Below are positions 36,744-46,197 of a DNA stretch of 64,000 nucleotides, in pieces. The position numbers and the translations under genes were made by a program. Position 1 is the first letter of the stretch. Each line of letters begins with the position of its first letter. The notes under the pieces were generated by a model. It was given only the letters and a program-made list of their open reading frames with translations. It was not told where the DNA came from and ran no database searches. Source of the DNA: Rhizobium sp. NLR16a (GTDB taxonomy: Bacteria; Pseudomonadota; Alphaproteobacteria; Rhizobiales; Rhizobiaceae). The stretch spans positions 62,001-126,000 of the forward strand of contig NZ_CP072865.1 of NCBI RefSeq assembly GCF_017948245.1, given 5' to 3'.

Positions 36744-38198
36744 ATGTATCTCGGTCTCGATCTCGGAACCTCCGGCGTCAAGGCGATGCTGATCGACGGC
36801 GACCAGAAGATCGTCGGTTCGGCCAACGGTGCGCTCGACGTCTCGCGCCCGCATTCCGGCTGGTCGGAACAGGAACCGGCTCACTGGGTGCGCGCGACCG
36901 AGGAGGCCGTGGCCGGCCTCAAGGCGAAACATCCAAAGGAGTTCGCCGCAGTCACGGGCATCGGCCTTTCGGGCCAGATGCACGGCGCCACGCTGATCGA
37001 CGCGAGCGACAAGGTATTGCGGCCCTGCATTCTCTGGAACGATACACGCAGTCACGTCGAAGCCGCCGCACTCGACGCCGACCCGCGTTTCCGGGCGCTG
37101 ACCGGCAATATCGTGTTTCCCGGCTTTACGGCGCCCAAGCTCGCCTGGATCAGGAAGCATGAGCCTGAGACTTTCGCGAAGGTCGCCAAGGTATTGTTGC
37201 CGAAGGATTATCTGCGTCTCTGGCTGACCGGCGAATATATCTCCGAAATGTCGGATTCGGCAGGCACCTCCTGGCTCGATACTGGCAAGCGCGGCTGGTC
37301 GTCGGAACTGCTTGCCGCCACCGGCCTTTCGAGGGAGCAGATGCCGGCGCTTGTCGAAGGGACCGATCAGGCCGGCAGACTGCGGTCCGAACTCGCGGCC
37401 CAGTGGGGCATATCAGGCTCGGTCGTCGTTGCCGGCGGCGCGGGCGACAATGCAGCCTCGGCCTGCGGCATGGGCACGGTCAGCGATGGCGCGGCCTTCG
37501 TCTCACTCGGCACCTCGGGCGTGCTTTTTGCCGCCAACGGCTCCTATCTGCCGAAGCCGGAAAGCGCCGTGCATGCCTTCTGCCATGCGCTGCCCAACAC
37601 CTGGCATCAGATGGGCGTCATCCTCTCGGCCACCGATGCGCTCAACTGGCATTCCGGTGTGACCGGCAAATCGGCCGCTGATCTCACAGGCGAACTCGGC
37701 GAGACACTGAAGGCGCCGAGCGGCGTCACCTTCCTGCCCTATCTCTCCGGTGAGCGTACGCCACACAATGATGCCGTCATCCGCGGGGCCTTTATCGGGC
37801 TCGGGCATGAAAGCAGCCGCGCGGCGCTGACCCAGGCCGTGCTCGAAGGCGTGGCTTTCGCCATTCGCGACAATCTCGAAGCGCTGCGTTCGGCCGGCAC
37901 CGGCATCTCCCGCGTGACGGCAATCGGCGGCGGTTCGCGCTCGCAATATTGGCTGGCGTCGATCGCGACGGCGCTCGGCGTTCCGGTCGATCTACCGGCC
38001 GACGGCGATTTCGGCGCAGCTTTCGGTGCGGCCCGTCTCGGCCTAATCGCGGCGACGGGTGCGGATCCGATCGCCGTCTGCACGCCGCCGATGACGGCAG
38101 GCACGATCGAACCGGTCGCGGCGCTTAAGGGCGCTTACGAGGACGCTTACAAGCGCTATCGGGCGCTCTATCCGGCGATCAAGTCGCTGGCGCATTGA
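36744..38198 (+). CDS. xylB: Xylulokinase
   Basis: Phosphorylates D-xylulose to xylulose 5-phosphate for the pentose phosphate pathway. The 484-residue FGGY kinase begins MYLGLDLGTSGVKAML, has GLSGQMHGATL near residue 78 and the C-terminal VTAIGGGSRSQYW segment. Size and motifs are typical of XylB. It precedes xylA and follows a LacI-type regulator. Confidence 0.93.
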   Translation: MYLGLDLGTSGVKAMLIDGDQKIVGSANGALDVSRPHSGWSEQEPAHWVRATEEAVAGLKAKHPKEFAAVTGIGLSGQMHGATLIDASDKVLRPCILWNDTRSHVEAAALDADPRFRALTGNIVFPGFTAPKLAWIRKHEPETFAKVAKVLLPKDYLRLWLTGEYISEMSDSAGTSWLDTGKRGWSSELLAATGLSREQMPALVEGTDQAGRLRSELAAQWGISGSVVVAGGAGDNAASACGMGTVSDGAAFVSLGTSGVLFAANGSYLPKPESAVHAFCHALPNTWHQMGVILSATDALNWHSGVTGKSAADLTGELGETLKAPSGVTFLPYLSGERTPHNDAVIRGAFIGLGHESSRAALTQAVLEGVAFAIRDNLEALRSAGTGISRVTAIGGGSRSQYWLASIATALGVPVDLPADGDFGAAFGAARLGLIAATGADPIAVCTPPMTAGTIEPVAALKGAYEDAYKRYRALYPAIKSLAH

Positions 38199-38210
38199 GA
38201 ACTCGAGCCG

Positions 38211-38345
38211 GCGGCCCCCTCACCCTACCCTCTCCCCGGGGGAGAGGGGGAGTTCGCAGCAATGGCTTTGAAAGAGCTGCAACGTAGCGGCAAGTCCCTT
38301 CTGCCCTCGGGGAGAAGGTGCCGGTAGGCGGATGAGGGGCTGCCT
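38211..38345. repeat. Palindromic intergenic mosaic repeat between xylB and xylA
   Basis: The element starts GCCCCCTCACCCTACCCTCT and ends GGATGAGGGGC, so the termini are inverted (CCCCTCA / TGAGGGG). Inside is CCTCTCCCC-GGGGGAGAGG (about 38228-38247). It strongly resembles the element at 46021-46168 and the REP/RIME-like repeats common in rhizobia. It lies upstream of the xylA ribosome site and could affect xylB/xylA mRNA stability. Confidence 0.7.
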
Positions 38346-38400
38346 CCGCAGACAAGAATTCAGAACTGCCAAGAGATACGAACCCAAAGGAGACCCCAAT

Positions 38401-39711
38401 ATGAGCACCGGATTTTTCGGCGATATCCAGAAGATCAAATATGAAGGCCCTGACAGCACCAATCCGCTGGCCTTCCGCTATTACCAGCCGGACGAGATTG
38501 TTCTCGGCAAGCGCATGGAAGACCATCTGCGTTTTGCGGTGGCCTATTGGCACACCTTCACCTGGCCCGGCGGCGACCCCTTCGGCGGCCAGACCTTCCT
38601 GCGTCCCTGGTTCGAAGACACGATGAAGGCCGCCAAGCTCAAGGCCGACGTCGCTTTCGAATTCTTCTCGCTGCTCGGTGCGCCCTATTACTGCTTCCAC
38701 GACGCCGACGTGCGCCCTGAAGGCAAGAACTTTGCCGAGAACACCAAGAACCTCAACGAGATCGTCGATTATTTCGCCGAGAAGCAGGCAGCCACCGGCA
38801 CCAAGCTGCTCTGGGGCACAGCGAACCTCTTCTCCAACCGCCGCTACATGTCGGGTGCGGCGACCAACCCCGATCCGGACGTCTTTGCTTTCGCAGCTGC
38901 GACGGTCAAGACCTGCATCGACGCTACGCAGAAGCTCGGCGGCGAGAACTACGTGCTCTGGGGCGGCCGCGAAGGTTACGAGACGCTGCTCAACACCGAT
39001 CTCAAGCGCGAGCTCGACCAGCTCGGCCGCTTCCTCAACCTCGTCGTCGAATACAAGCACAAGATCGGCTTCAAGGGCACGATCCTGATCGAGCCGAAGC
39101 CGCAGGAGCCGACCAAGCACCAGTATGATTACGACGTTGCGACTGTCTACGGATTCCTCAAGAAGCACGGTCTCGAAAACGAAGTGAAGGTCAATATCGA
39201 GCAGGGCCATGCGATCCTTGCCGGCCACTCATTCGAGCACGAGCTGGCGCTTGCCAATGCGCTTGGCATCTTCGGCTCGATCGACATGAACCGCAACGAC
39301 TACCAGTCCGGCTGGGACACCGACCAGTTCCCGAACAACGTTCCGGAAATGGCGCTCGCCTATTACCACGTTCTGGCGGGCGGCGGCTTCAAGACCGGCG
39401 GCACCAACTTTGATGCGAAGCTGCGCCGCCAGTCGCTCGATCCGGCAGACCTCTTGATCGGTCATATCGGCGGCATGGATTGCTGCGCCCGCGGCCTGAA
39501 GGCGGCTGCCAAGATGATCGAGGACAAGGCTCTGTCGCAGCCGCTTGCCGACCGTTATGCCGGTTGGGAAACGGCCGAGGCGCAGAAGCTCTTCCGCGGC
39601 GAGTATTCGCTCGATGAGATCACGAACTGGGTCGAGAGCAAGGACGTCAACCCGCAGCCGAAATCCGGCAAGCAGGAACTGCTCGAAAACGTCGTCAACC
39701 GTTACGTCTGA
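38401..39711 (+). CDS. xylA: Xylose isomerase
   Basis: Interconverts D-xylose and D-xylulose. The 436-residue class II enzyme has catalytic His100 and Asp103 in [12 protein letters not shown] and the metal-ligand segments [14 protein letters not shown] and [24 protein letters not shown] lies just before ATG 38401. With xylB it completes the isomerase route of xylose use; the transporter is not in this window. Confidence 0.96.
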   Translation: MSTGFFGDIQKIKYEGPDSTNPLAFRYYQPDEIVLGKRMEDHLRFAVAYWHTFTWPGGDPFGGQTFLRPWFEDTMKAAKLKADVAFEFFSLLGAPYYCFHDADVRPEGKNFAENTKNLNEIVDYFAEKQAATGTKLLWGTANLFSNRRYMSGAATNPDPDVFAFAAATVKTCIDATQKLGGENYVLWGGREGYETLLNTDLKRELDQLGRFLNLVVEYKHKIGFKGTILIEPKPQEPTKHQYDYDVATVYGFLKKHGLENEVKVNIEQGHAILAGHSFEHELALANALGIFGSIDMNRNDYQSGWDTDQFPNNVPEMALAYYHVLAGGGFKTGGTNFDAKLRRQSLDPADLLIGHIGGMDCCARGLKAAAKMIEDKALSQPLADRYAGWETAEAQKLFRGEYSLDEITNWVESKDVNPQPKSGKQELLENVVNRYV

Positions 39712-39717
39712 TGACAG

Positions 39718-39750
39718 GCGCCGGCGGCCATCGGTCGCCGGCGCATTTGT
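39718..39750 (+). terminator. Terminator after xylA
   Basis: GCGCCGGCG (39718-39726) pairs perfectly with CGCCGGCGC (39736-39744); ATTTGTT follows. It begins 6 bases after the stop codon. Confidence 0.75.
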
Positions 39751-39772
39751 TAGCCGGCTATGCCATCTCCGT

Positions 39773-40804
39773 TCAGCGCTTCAACCAGTTGCGCGACGGC
39801 GCTGAGACGGAGTTTCGCACCACCAGATCCGGCCTAAGCAGGATTTCCGTCTCGGCTGGCTGTCCGTCGGACAGGAGCTCCAGCAGCAGCGCCATCGCCT
39901 GTTTCCCGATCGCCGTTCTCGGCTGACGGATCGTCGTCAGCGATGGGGATATGAAGACGGCCTGCGGCACATCGTCGAAGCCGGTCACCGAGAAATCCCG
40001 CGGAATATCATAGCCTCGCGCGCCGAGTCCGATCATGACGCCGATCGCCGTCTGGTCGTTCACGCACATAAAGGCGGTCGGAAGCGTGTCGCGCATGAAA
40101 AGCTGCTCGACCGCATGCCGTCCGCTTTCGATCGTGCCGTCGCCTTCGAGCACGATCCGCAAATCGGGCGGGACGCCGGCAGCGTCGAGACCGGCATCAT
40201 AACCCATGCGGCGCCTGGTATAGGCGAGCCGAGTGCGGGAATCGCCGATGAAGGCGATCTTGCGATGGCCTTCGGCCAGCAGCAGATCCACGGCCTTTCG
40301 CGCGCCCTCGGTATCGTCAACGCCGACATAGGGAATGCCGCCGTTGAAGACCGGTTCGAAGACCCCGACACTCGGCGGTAGGCGCGCCGTCATGGTCTGG
40401 TGACCGAAGGGCAGGATGCCGGTGAAGAGGATGAGCCCAGCCGCCTGGTTGGAGTTGAAGAATTTCAGATATTCCAAGCCGCGCTGGGCATCGTTCTGGG
40501 TGTGGCCGATCAGGACGCCGTAGCCGTGGGCGCGAGCCTCGTTCTCCAGTCCGACGAGAATGTTGGAGAAATTGGGATCGCCGATGTCGGGCGCCACCAC
40601 GAGGATCATGTTGGAGCGGCCGAGCCTCAGGCTGCGCGCCATGGCATTAGTCGTATAACCGGTGATGGCGATCGCCTGGTTGACCTTGAGCCGCGTCGAG
40701 TTGGCGACCTTCTCCGGCGTGTGGATCGCCCGGGAAACCGTCGCGATAGAGACCTCGGCGATCCGGGCGACGTCTTCGATTGTTGCGGGCGTGGAATTCG
40801 ACAC
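39773..40804 (-). CDS. LacI-family regulator of the sugar ABC cluster
   Basis: A 343-residue LacI/GalR protein starting at GTG 40804 (VSNSTPATIEDVARIAEVS), which fits the family; an upstream ATG at 40876 would add 24 atypical residues. Helix-turn-helix in residues 8-30, then sugar-binding domain. It is divergent from a CUT2-type ABC importer, with twin operator palindromes in between, so it very likely represses that operon. Confidence 0.85.
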   Translation of the reverse strand: MSNSTPATIEDVARIAEVSIATVSRAIHTPEKVANSTRLKVNQAIAITGYTTNAMARSLRLGRSNMILVVAPDIGDPNFSNILVGLENEARAHGYGVLIGHTQNDAQRGLEYLKFFNSNQAAGLILFTGILPFGHQTMTARLPPSVGVFEPVFNGGIPYVGVDDTEGARKAVDLLLAEGHRKIAFIGDSRTRLAYTRRRMGYDAGLDAAGVPPDLRIVLEGDGTIESGRHAVEQLFMRDTLPTAFMCVNDQTAIGVMIGLGARGYDIPRDFSVTGFDDVPQAVFISPSLTTIRQPRTAIGKQAMALLLELLSDGQPAETEILLRPDLVVRNSVSAPSRNWLKR

Positions 40805-40896
40805 TGGGCTCTGCCTTAAGGCTGTCTTCGCCGCGACACTACACAGACTTGTCGAGAGGTCAAAGGTAAGCGTCAACTCATCTGTGTTAATCCACG

Positions 40897-40933
40897 ATGT
40901 AAACCTTTACATGCTTTATGTAAAGGTTTACAT
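40897..40933. promoter_or_regulatory. Twin LacI-type operators
   Basis: ATGTAAACCTTTACAT (40897-40912) and its exact reverse complement ATGTAAAGGTTTACAT (40918-40933) are separated by GCTTT. Each has perfect 7-base dyad arms around CC or GG. They lie between the LacI gene and the ABC operon. Confidence 0.8.
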
Positions 40934-41060
40934 AAGGCTCGAAGCGGTCGGGAGCCGCATGCGCGTGCCTGTTTGAGAGCCCAAGGCGGTTTTCACAAGG
41001 AAAATGTGCGCTAGTTCAAAGCGGAGCGTTGCCGGGTGCGGCGCTCTAGGGGAGGGCATA

Positions 41061-42587
41061 ATGACCGTGGAGATCGCCGACACCGCACCCGTGGTGCTGT
41101 CCGCCAGGCGCATATGTAAATCCTTCAGCGGCGTGCAGGTCCTCTTCAGCGTCAACTTCGATCTCCGCGCCGGCGAAATCCATGCGCTCATGGGCGAAAA
41201 CGGCGCCGGCAAATCCACCCTCGTCAAGGTGCTCTCGGGTTTCGAACAGCCGAGTTCCGGCGAAATCCTGCTCGACGGCAAGCCTTTGGTGCTGCCGGCG
41301 AATGGCGCTGCGGAAGCGCTCGGCATCGTCATCATTCATCAGGAATTCAACCTCGCCGACCATCTGACCGTGACCGAGAGCCTATTCCTCGGTCGCGAGG
41401 TTACGCGTCTCGGCGTGCTCGACCGTAGGTATATGCGGGCTGAAACGCGCAAGGTCCTCGACGTGCTCGGTTCGCATGTCGATGAGAATGCCTTGATCAG
41501 CACGCTTTCCATCGCCGACAAGCAAATGGTCGAGATTGCCAAGGCGATCAGTCGCGATGCCCGTGTCGTCTTTATGGACGAGCCAACCGCCGTGTTGTCG
41601 CGGGAAGAGACCAATATGCTGTTCAAGCAGGTCCGCAAGCTTCGCGACCAGGGCACGAGCTTCGTCTTCGTGTCCCATAAGCTCGACGAGGTGATGGAGC
41701 TGACCGACCGGGTGACGGTGCTGCGCGACGGCCAGTGGATCAAGACGTCGCCGACCGCCATTTTGGATGGCGAATCGATCGCGCAGCTGATGGTCGGCCG
41801 CGAGCTTTCCAGCCTCTATCCGGCCAAGGTCGAGCCCAATGTCGACGAGGAGATCGTCCTCAGCGTCTCTTCGGTGTCGACGGGATATGTCAGGGATGCG
41901 AGCTTCGAAGTGCGCAAGGGCGAGATCATCGGGTTTTCCGGCCTGATCGGCTCCGGCCGTACCGAGCTGATGGAGGCGATTGCGGGACTGCGGCCCCGCC
42001 TCGAGGGCGAGGTGGTCATCAAAGGGCAAACGGTTCCCTCCGGCGACGTGCACGCGGCCAATCGCTGCGGCCTCGCCTATATGACCAAAGACCGCAAGTC
42101 GAAGGGTCTGCTGCTGCGCTCCGGCATGGCGACCAATCTGACGCTGCAATCGCTCGGACGGCATTCGCGCCACGGCTATCTCAGCCCGAGCAGCGAGGCG
42201 GCCGCACTGGCGAAAGCCAAACGTCGTTTCGACATCAGGGTTCGCGACAGCGCTATCGTCGCGGGCCGCATGTCGGGCGGAAACCAGCAGAAGCTGCTGC
42301 TCGCCAAAGTCATGGAGACCGATCCCGACATCATCATCATCGACGAGCCGACGCGCGGCATCGATGTCGGCACCAAGCAGCAGATCTATCATTTCATTTC
42401 GGCGCTCGCCCGGGACGGCCGGTCGATCATCGTCGTTTCGTCGGAAATGCCTGAAGTCATCGGTCTCTGCACGAGAGTGGCCGTCATGCGCGAGGGGCGG
42501 ATCGTCGGCGTGCTCGAGGGCGACGAGATTTCCGAGCAGGAGATCATGCGTTACGCCGCCGGGCTCAAAAAGAAGGTGGCTGCGTGA
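41061..42587 (+). CDS. Sugar ABC transporter ATP-binding protein, CUT2 type
   Basis: Double-domain ATPase of 508 residues, of the RbsA/MglA/FrcA class. The first Walker A is GENGAGKST with Walker B VVFMDEPTAVLS. The second domain has the degenerate Walker A GLIGSGRTE usual in this family and the signature MSGGNQQK. RBS GGGGAGGG precedes ATG 41061. It is first in the operon with a permease and a binding protein. The sugar is unknown. Confidence 0.9.
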   Translation: MTVEIADTAPVVLSARRICKSFSGVQVLFSVNFDLRAGEIHALMGENGAGKSTLVKVLSGFEQPSSGEILLDGKPLVLPANGAAEALGIVIIHQEFNLADHLTVTESLFLGREVTRLGVLDRRYMRAETRKVLDVLGSHVDENALISTLSIADKQMVEIAKAISRDARVVFMDEPTAVLSREETNMLFKQVRKLRDQGTSFVFVSHKLDEVMELTDRVTVLRDGQWIKTSPTAILDGESIAQLMVGRELSSLYPAKVEPNVDEEIVLSVSSVSTGYVRDASFEVRKGEIIGFSGLIGSGRTELMEAIAGLRPRLEGEVVIKGQTVPSGDVHAANRCGLAYMTKDRKSKGLLLRSGMATNLTLQSLGRHSRHGYLSPSSEAAALAKAKRRFDIRVRDSAIVAGRMSGGNQQKLLLAKVMETDPDIIIIDEPTRGIDVGTKQQIYHFISALARDGRSIIVVSSEMPEVIGLCTRVAVMREGRIVGVLEGDEISEQEIMRYAAGLKKKVAA

Positions 42588-42664
42588 GGGCGGAGCAAGA
42601 CTTCGCCGACGCGGACAATAAATAGGATACCCAGACGATCTGGGACGGGAGGTTGGTTTTGGAC

Positions 42665-43669
42665 ATGAGCATTAACGAGGAGACCAAGGCGATCCGGCGC
42701 AGGTCCTGGCGTGACGTTGATCTGCGCGCGGTTGCACCGTTTGCCGCCTTGGCCTTGCTTCTCGTCGTCGGCGCACTGGTCAATCCGAACTTCATCGGCA
42801 TCACCAATCTTGCCAACGTCGCGACGCGCTGCGCTTTCATCGCTATCATCGCGGTCGGCGCCACTTTCGTGATCTCGGCCGGAGACCTCGACCTTTCCGT
42901 CGGCTCGATGGTCGCCTTCGTCGCCAGTCTGATGATCCTGCTCATTAATTCAGGCGTCATTGCCGATCCGGTGCTGATGCTGACGGCAGCGGTGGTCTTT
43001 ACGGTGATGGCGGGGGCTCTTTGCGGCCTCGCAAACGGCCTCATCACCACCGTCGGCAAGATCGAGCCTTTCATTGCCACGCTCGGCACAATGGGCATTT
43101 ATCGCGGCCTGACCACCTGGCTGTCGCAGGGCGGCGCGATCACGTTGCGCTCGAGTGAAATCCAGACGCTCTACCGTCCAGCCTATTTCGGCAATATTCT
43201 CGGCGTTCCCGTGCCGATCTTGGTAATCCTCGTCGTCACCGCAATTGCAGCCTTTATCCTCTATCGCACCCGTTACGGCCGCCATGTCGTGGCTGTCGGT
43301 TCGAACAGCGACGTCGCGCGCTACTCGGGCATTGCAGTCAACCGCGTGCGCACGATTGCCTTCGTTATCCAGGGTCTCTGCGTGGCGATCGCCGTGCTGC
43401 TCTATGTACCGCGTCTCGGTTCCACCTCGGCAACGACCGGTATCCTGTGGGAGTTGCAGGCCATCACCGCCGTCGTCGTCGGCGGCACGGCTCTCAAGGG
43501 CGGCGCAGGCCGGGTCTGGGGGACCATCTGCGGCGCCTTCATTCTCGAACTCGTCGGCAACATCATGCTGCTTTCGAACTTCATCAGCGAGTATCTCATC
43601 GGCGCGATCCAGGGTGCAATCATCATCATCGCCATGCTGGTGCAGCGGTCGCTGGTTCGCAAATCCTAA
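42665..43669 (+). CDS. Sugar ABC transporter permease, CUT2 type
   Basis: A 334-residue RbsC-like permease with about ten hydrophobic spans. It contains VISAGDLDLSVGSMVAF and the AVVVGGTALKGGAGRVWGT segment that is characteristic of the family. ATG 42665 is distant from GGGAGG (42646-42652); a TTG at 42659 in frame has better spacing. Follows the ATPase by 77 bases. Confidence 0.87.
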   Translation: MSINEETKAIRRRSWRDVDLRAVAPFAALALLLVVGALVNPNFIGITNLANVATRCAFIAIIAVGATFVISAGDLDLSVGSMVAFVASLMILLINSGVIADPVLMLTAAVVFTVMAGALCGLANGLITTVGKIEPFIATLGTMGIYRGLTTWLSQGGAITLRSSEIQTLYRPAYFGNILGVPVPILVILVVTAIAAFILYRTRYGRHVVAVGSNSDVARYSGIAVNRVRTIAFVIQGLCVAIAVLLYVPRLGSTSATTGILWELQAITAVVVGGTALKGGAGRVWGTICGAFILELVGNIMLLSNFISEYLIGAIQGAIIIIAMLVQRSLVRKS

Positions 43670-43755
43670 GGCAAAGAGCTTCTCGGATTGGCCGGGCTTC
43701 ACGGGGCACCCGGCTCGAATTGGACAAGTCCCTGATATTTTGGGAGGAAATAAGC

Positions 43756-44703
43756 ATGCGCAAGCTCATGTTGGGTCTGGCTGTTGCGGGGGTGGCTTTT
43801 GCCGGCGCAGCCTACGCCCAGGACAAGAACTACACGATCGGTGTGTCCATTCCGGCCGCCGACCACGGCTGGACCTCTGGCGTCGTGTTCCATGCCGAGC
43901 GTATCGCCAAGAAACTGATGGCCGAACATCCGGGCCTGAACGTCATCGTCAAGACTTCACCGGATGCCGCGACGCAGGCAAACGCCGTGCAGGACCTCGA
44001 TACACAGGGCATCGACGCGCTGGTCATCCTGCCGTCGGACCCGGATCCGCTCGTCAACGCCATCAAGGAAGTCAAGGACAAGGGTAAGTTCGTAGCACTT
44101 GTCGACCGCGCGCCGTCGAACAACGATAATTCCGTGCGTGATCTTTACGTCGCCGGCAACAACCCGGCACTCGGCGAAGTCGCCGGCAAGTACATTGCCG
44201 AAAAGACGCCGGAAGCCGAGGTCGTCGTTATCCGCGGACTGCCGATCCCGATCGACCAGCAGCGCCAGGATGGCTTCGACAAGGGTATCGCCGGCTCCAA
44301 GGTCAAGGTTCTCGACCGCCAGTATGGCAACTGGAACCGCGACGACGCCTTCAAAGTGATGCAGGACTACCTGACGAAGTACCCGAAAATCGATGTCGTC
44401 TGGTGCCAGGACGACGATATGGCCGTCGGCGTACTGCAGGCGATCGAGCAGGCCAAGCGCACCGACATTCAATATGTCGTCGCCGGCGCCGGCTCCAAGG
44501 ACATGGTCAAGAAGGTCATGGACGGCGACAAGCTGATCCCGGTCGACGTTCTCTATCCGCCGGCAATGGTCGGCACGGCAATGGAGCTGACGGCGGCGGC
44601 GCTCTACGATCAGGTCCCGGTTCACGGCAATTACATCCTCGACGCAACGCTCGTCACCAAGGAGAATGCCAAGAACTTCTACTTCCCGGATTCTCCGTTC
44701 TGA
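43756..44703 (+). CDS. Sugar ABC transporter substrate-binding protein
   Basis: Periplasmic ribose/galactose-type binding protein of 315 residues. Signal peptide MRKLMLGLAVAGVAFAGAAYA, cut before QDKNYTIG. RBS GGAGGAAA precedes ATG 43756. It delivers its sugar to the permease upstream. A strong terminator follows, which would separate it from the catabolic genes or leave them to partial read-through. Confidence 0.88.
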   Translation: MRKLMLGLAVAGVAFAGAAYAQDKNYTIGVSIPAADHGWTSGVVFHAERIAKKLMAEHPGLNVIVKTSPDAATQANAVQDLDTQGIDALVILPSDPDPLVNAIKEVKDKGKFVALVDRAPSNNDNSVRDLYVAGNNPALGEVAGKYIAEKTPEAEVVVIRGLPIPIDQQRQDGFDKGIAGSKVKVLDRQYGNWNRDDAFKVMQDYLTKYPKIDVVWCQDDDMAVGVLQAIEQAKRTDIQYVVAGAGSKDMVKKVMDGDKLIPVDVLYPPAMVGTAMELTAAALYDQVPVHGNYILDATLVTKENAKNFYFPDSPF

Positions 44704-44720
44704 TCCGACGACCGAAAGAC

Positions 44721-44751
44721 GCGCCCGTTCGAAAGGACGGGCGCATTTTTA
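44721..44751 (+). terminator. Terminator after binding-protein gene
   Basis: GCGCCCGT (44721-44728) pairs with ACGGGCGC (44737-44744), followed by ATTTTTA. Confidence 0.85.
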
Positions 44752-44910
44752 TGCGCGCATGCGGCGCGGCGCTGAAAATGCTGCACGTACCTCTTGCCCG
44801 CCAACGCCCATCATGATTAGCTCGCAACCATATCGCATCTGGCCTCGCGCCAAATCCGCGAGGCAGGACAAGGAAGCGCCTTGCACCCGTCAAAATGCGT
44901 GCTACAAGTT

Positions 44911-44924
44911 TTCAGAAACGTTTA
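44911..44924. promoter_or_regulatory. Operator-like 14-mer upstream of TIM-barrel gene
   Basis: TTCAGAAACGTTTA with the dyad core AAACGTTT, 28 bases before ATG 44952. The same 14-mer occurs inverted at 49550-49563. AAACGTTT cores are common in LacI/GalR operators. Confidence 0.55.
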
Positions 44925-44951
44925 CGGTCGATGTTCAGGGAGGAATCTGAC

Positions 44952-46007
44952 ATGAAGACGATCAAGGGCCCCGGCCTTTTTCTTGGCCAGTTCGCGGGCG
45001 ATACCGCGCCTTTCAATTCCTGGGACGCGATCACCAAATGGGCGGCCGACATCGGTTACAAGGGCGTCCAGGTGCCGACCTGGACAAGCCAGCTGATCGA
45101 TCTGAAGAAGGCCGCGACGTCGAAGGATTATTGCGACGAATTCGCCGGCAAGGCCCGCGAAAACGGCATCGAAATCACCGAACTTTCGACCCATCTGCAG
45201 GGCCAGCTCGTCGCCGTTCACCCGGCCTATGACGAAGCCTTCGACGGCTTCGCGGCCCCCGAGGTGCGCGGCAACCCGAAGGCGCGCCAGGAATGGGCGG
45301 TCGAGCAGGTCAAGCTGGCGCTGACCGCATCGAAAAACCTCGGCCTCAAGGCGCATGCGACCTTCTCCGGGGCGCTTGCCTGGCCCTTCATCTATCCCTG
45401 GCCGCAGCGTCCCGCCGGCCTGGTTGAGACCGCGTTCGACGAACTTGCCCGCCGCTGGACGCCGATCCTCAACCATGCGGATGAAAACGGCATCGACGTC
45501 TGCTACGAGATCCATCCGGGTGAAGACCTGCATGACGGCATCACCTTCGAGATGTTCCTGGAGCGGGTGAAGAACCATTCCCGCGCCAACATGCTCTATG
45601 ATCCCTCGCATTATGTCCTGCAGTGCCTCGATTATCTCGAGAACATCGACATCTACAAGGACCGCATCAAGATGTTTCACGTCAAGGATGCCGAGTTCAA
45701 TCCGACCGGGCGCCAGGGCGTTTACGGCGGTTACCAGGGCTGGGTGGAACGCGCCGGCCGCTTCCGCTCGCTCGGCGACGGCCAGGTCGATTTCGGCGCG
45801 GTCTTCTCGAAGATGACGGCCAATAATTTCGACGGCTGGGCCGTGGTCGAATGGGAATGCGCGCTGAAGCATCCGGAGGATGGCGCCCGCGAGGGGGCCG
45901 AATTCGTCGCCGCCCATATCATCCGCGTCACGGAAAAGGCCTTCGACGATTTTGCCGCCGGCGGCACGGACCAAGCGGCCAATCGGCGGATGCTGGGGCT
46001 TTCCTAA
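44952..46007 (+). CDS. Xylose-isomerase-like TIM-barrel sugar isomerase/lyase
   Basis: A 351-residue protein of the AP-endonuclease-2 / sugar isomerase-epimerase fold. Likely metal-ligand segments are CYEIHPGEDLHDG, NMLYDPSHYVLQ, MFHVKDAEF and VVEWECALKHPEDG (Glu, Asp, His, Glu pattern). RBS GGGAGGA precedes ATG 44952. It is followed by a Gfo/Idh oxidoreductase, a pairing seen in inositol, keto-sugar and 3-keto-glycoside pathways. Exact reaction unknown. Confidence 0.82.
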   Translation: MKTIKGPGLFLGQFAGDTAPFNSWDAITKWAADIGYKGVQVPTWTSQLIDLKKAATSKDYCDEFAGKARENGIEITELSTHLQGQLVAVHPAYDEAFDGFAAPEVRGNPKARQEWAVEQVKLALTASKNLGLKAHATFSGALAWPFIYPWPQRPAGLVETAFDELARRWTPILNHADENGIDVCYEIHPGEDLHDGITFEMFLERVKNHSRANMLYDPSHYVLQCLDYLENIDIYKDRIKMFHVKDAEFNPTGRQGVYGGYQGWVERAGRFRSLGDGQVDFGAVFSKMTANNFDGWAVVEWECALKHPEDGAREGAEFVAAHIIRVTEKAFDDFAAGGTDQAANRRMLGLS

Positions 46008-46020
46008 ACAGGGCATCTGG

Positions 46021-46168
46021 TGGGTGCCCCTCACCCTAACCCTCTCCCCGTAAACGGGGAGAGGGGACTTGCCCGACCAAACGTTGAGAGCGGAAAAGCC
46101 GCTGCGGCATATCGCCTCCGCCCCGCTTGCGGGGCGAAGGGGGCAGCAGCCGGATGAGGGGCGCACCC
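46021..46168. repeat. Palindromic intergenic mosaic repeat
   Basis: Begins GGGTGCCCCTCACCCTAACC and ends GATGAGGGGCGCACCC, giving inverted termini. Inside are CTCTCCCCGT-aaa-CGGGGAGAG (about 46041-46064) and CCGCCCCGC-ttg-CGGGGCG-like arms. Same family as 38211-38345. It occupies nearly all the 190-base gap before the Gfo/Idh gene and ends 18 bases before its RBS. Confidence 0.72.
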
Positions 46169-46197
46169 GCACCAGATTCAATTTCAGGAGGACAAGA

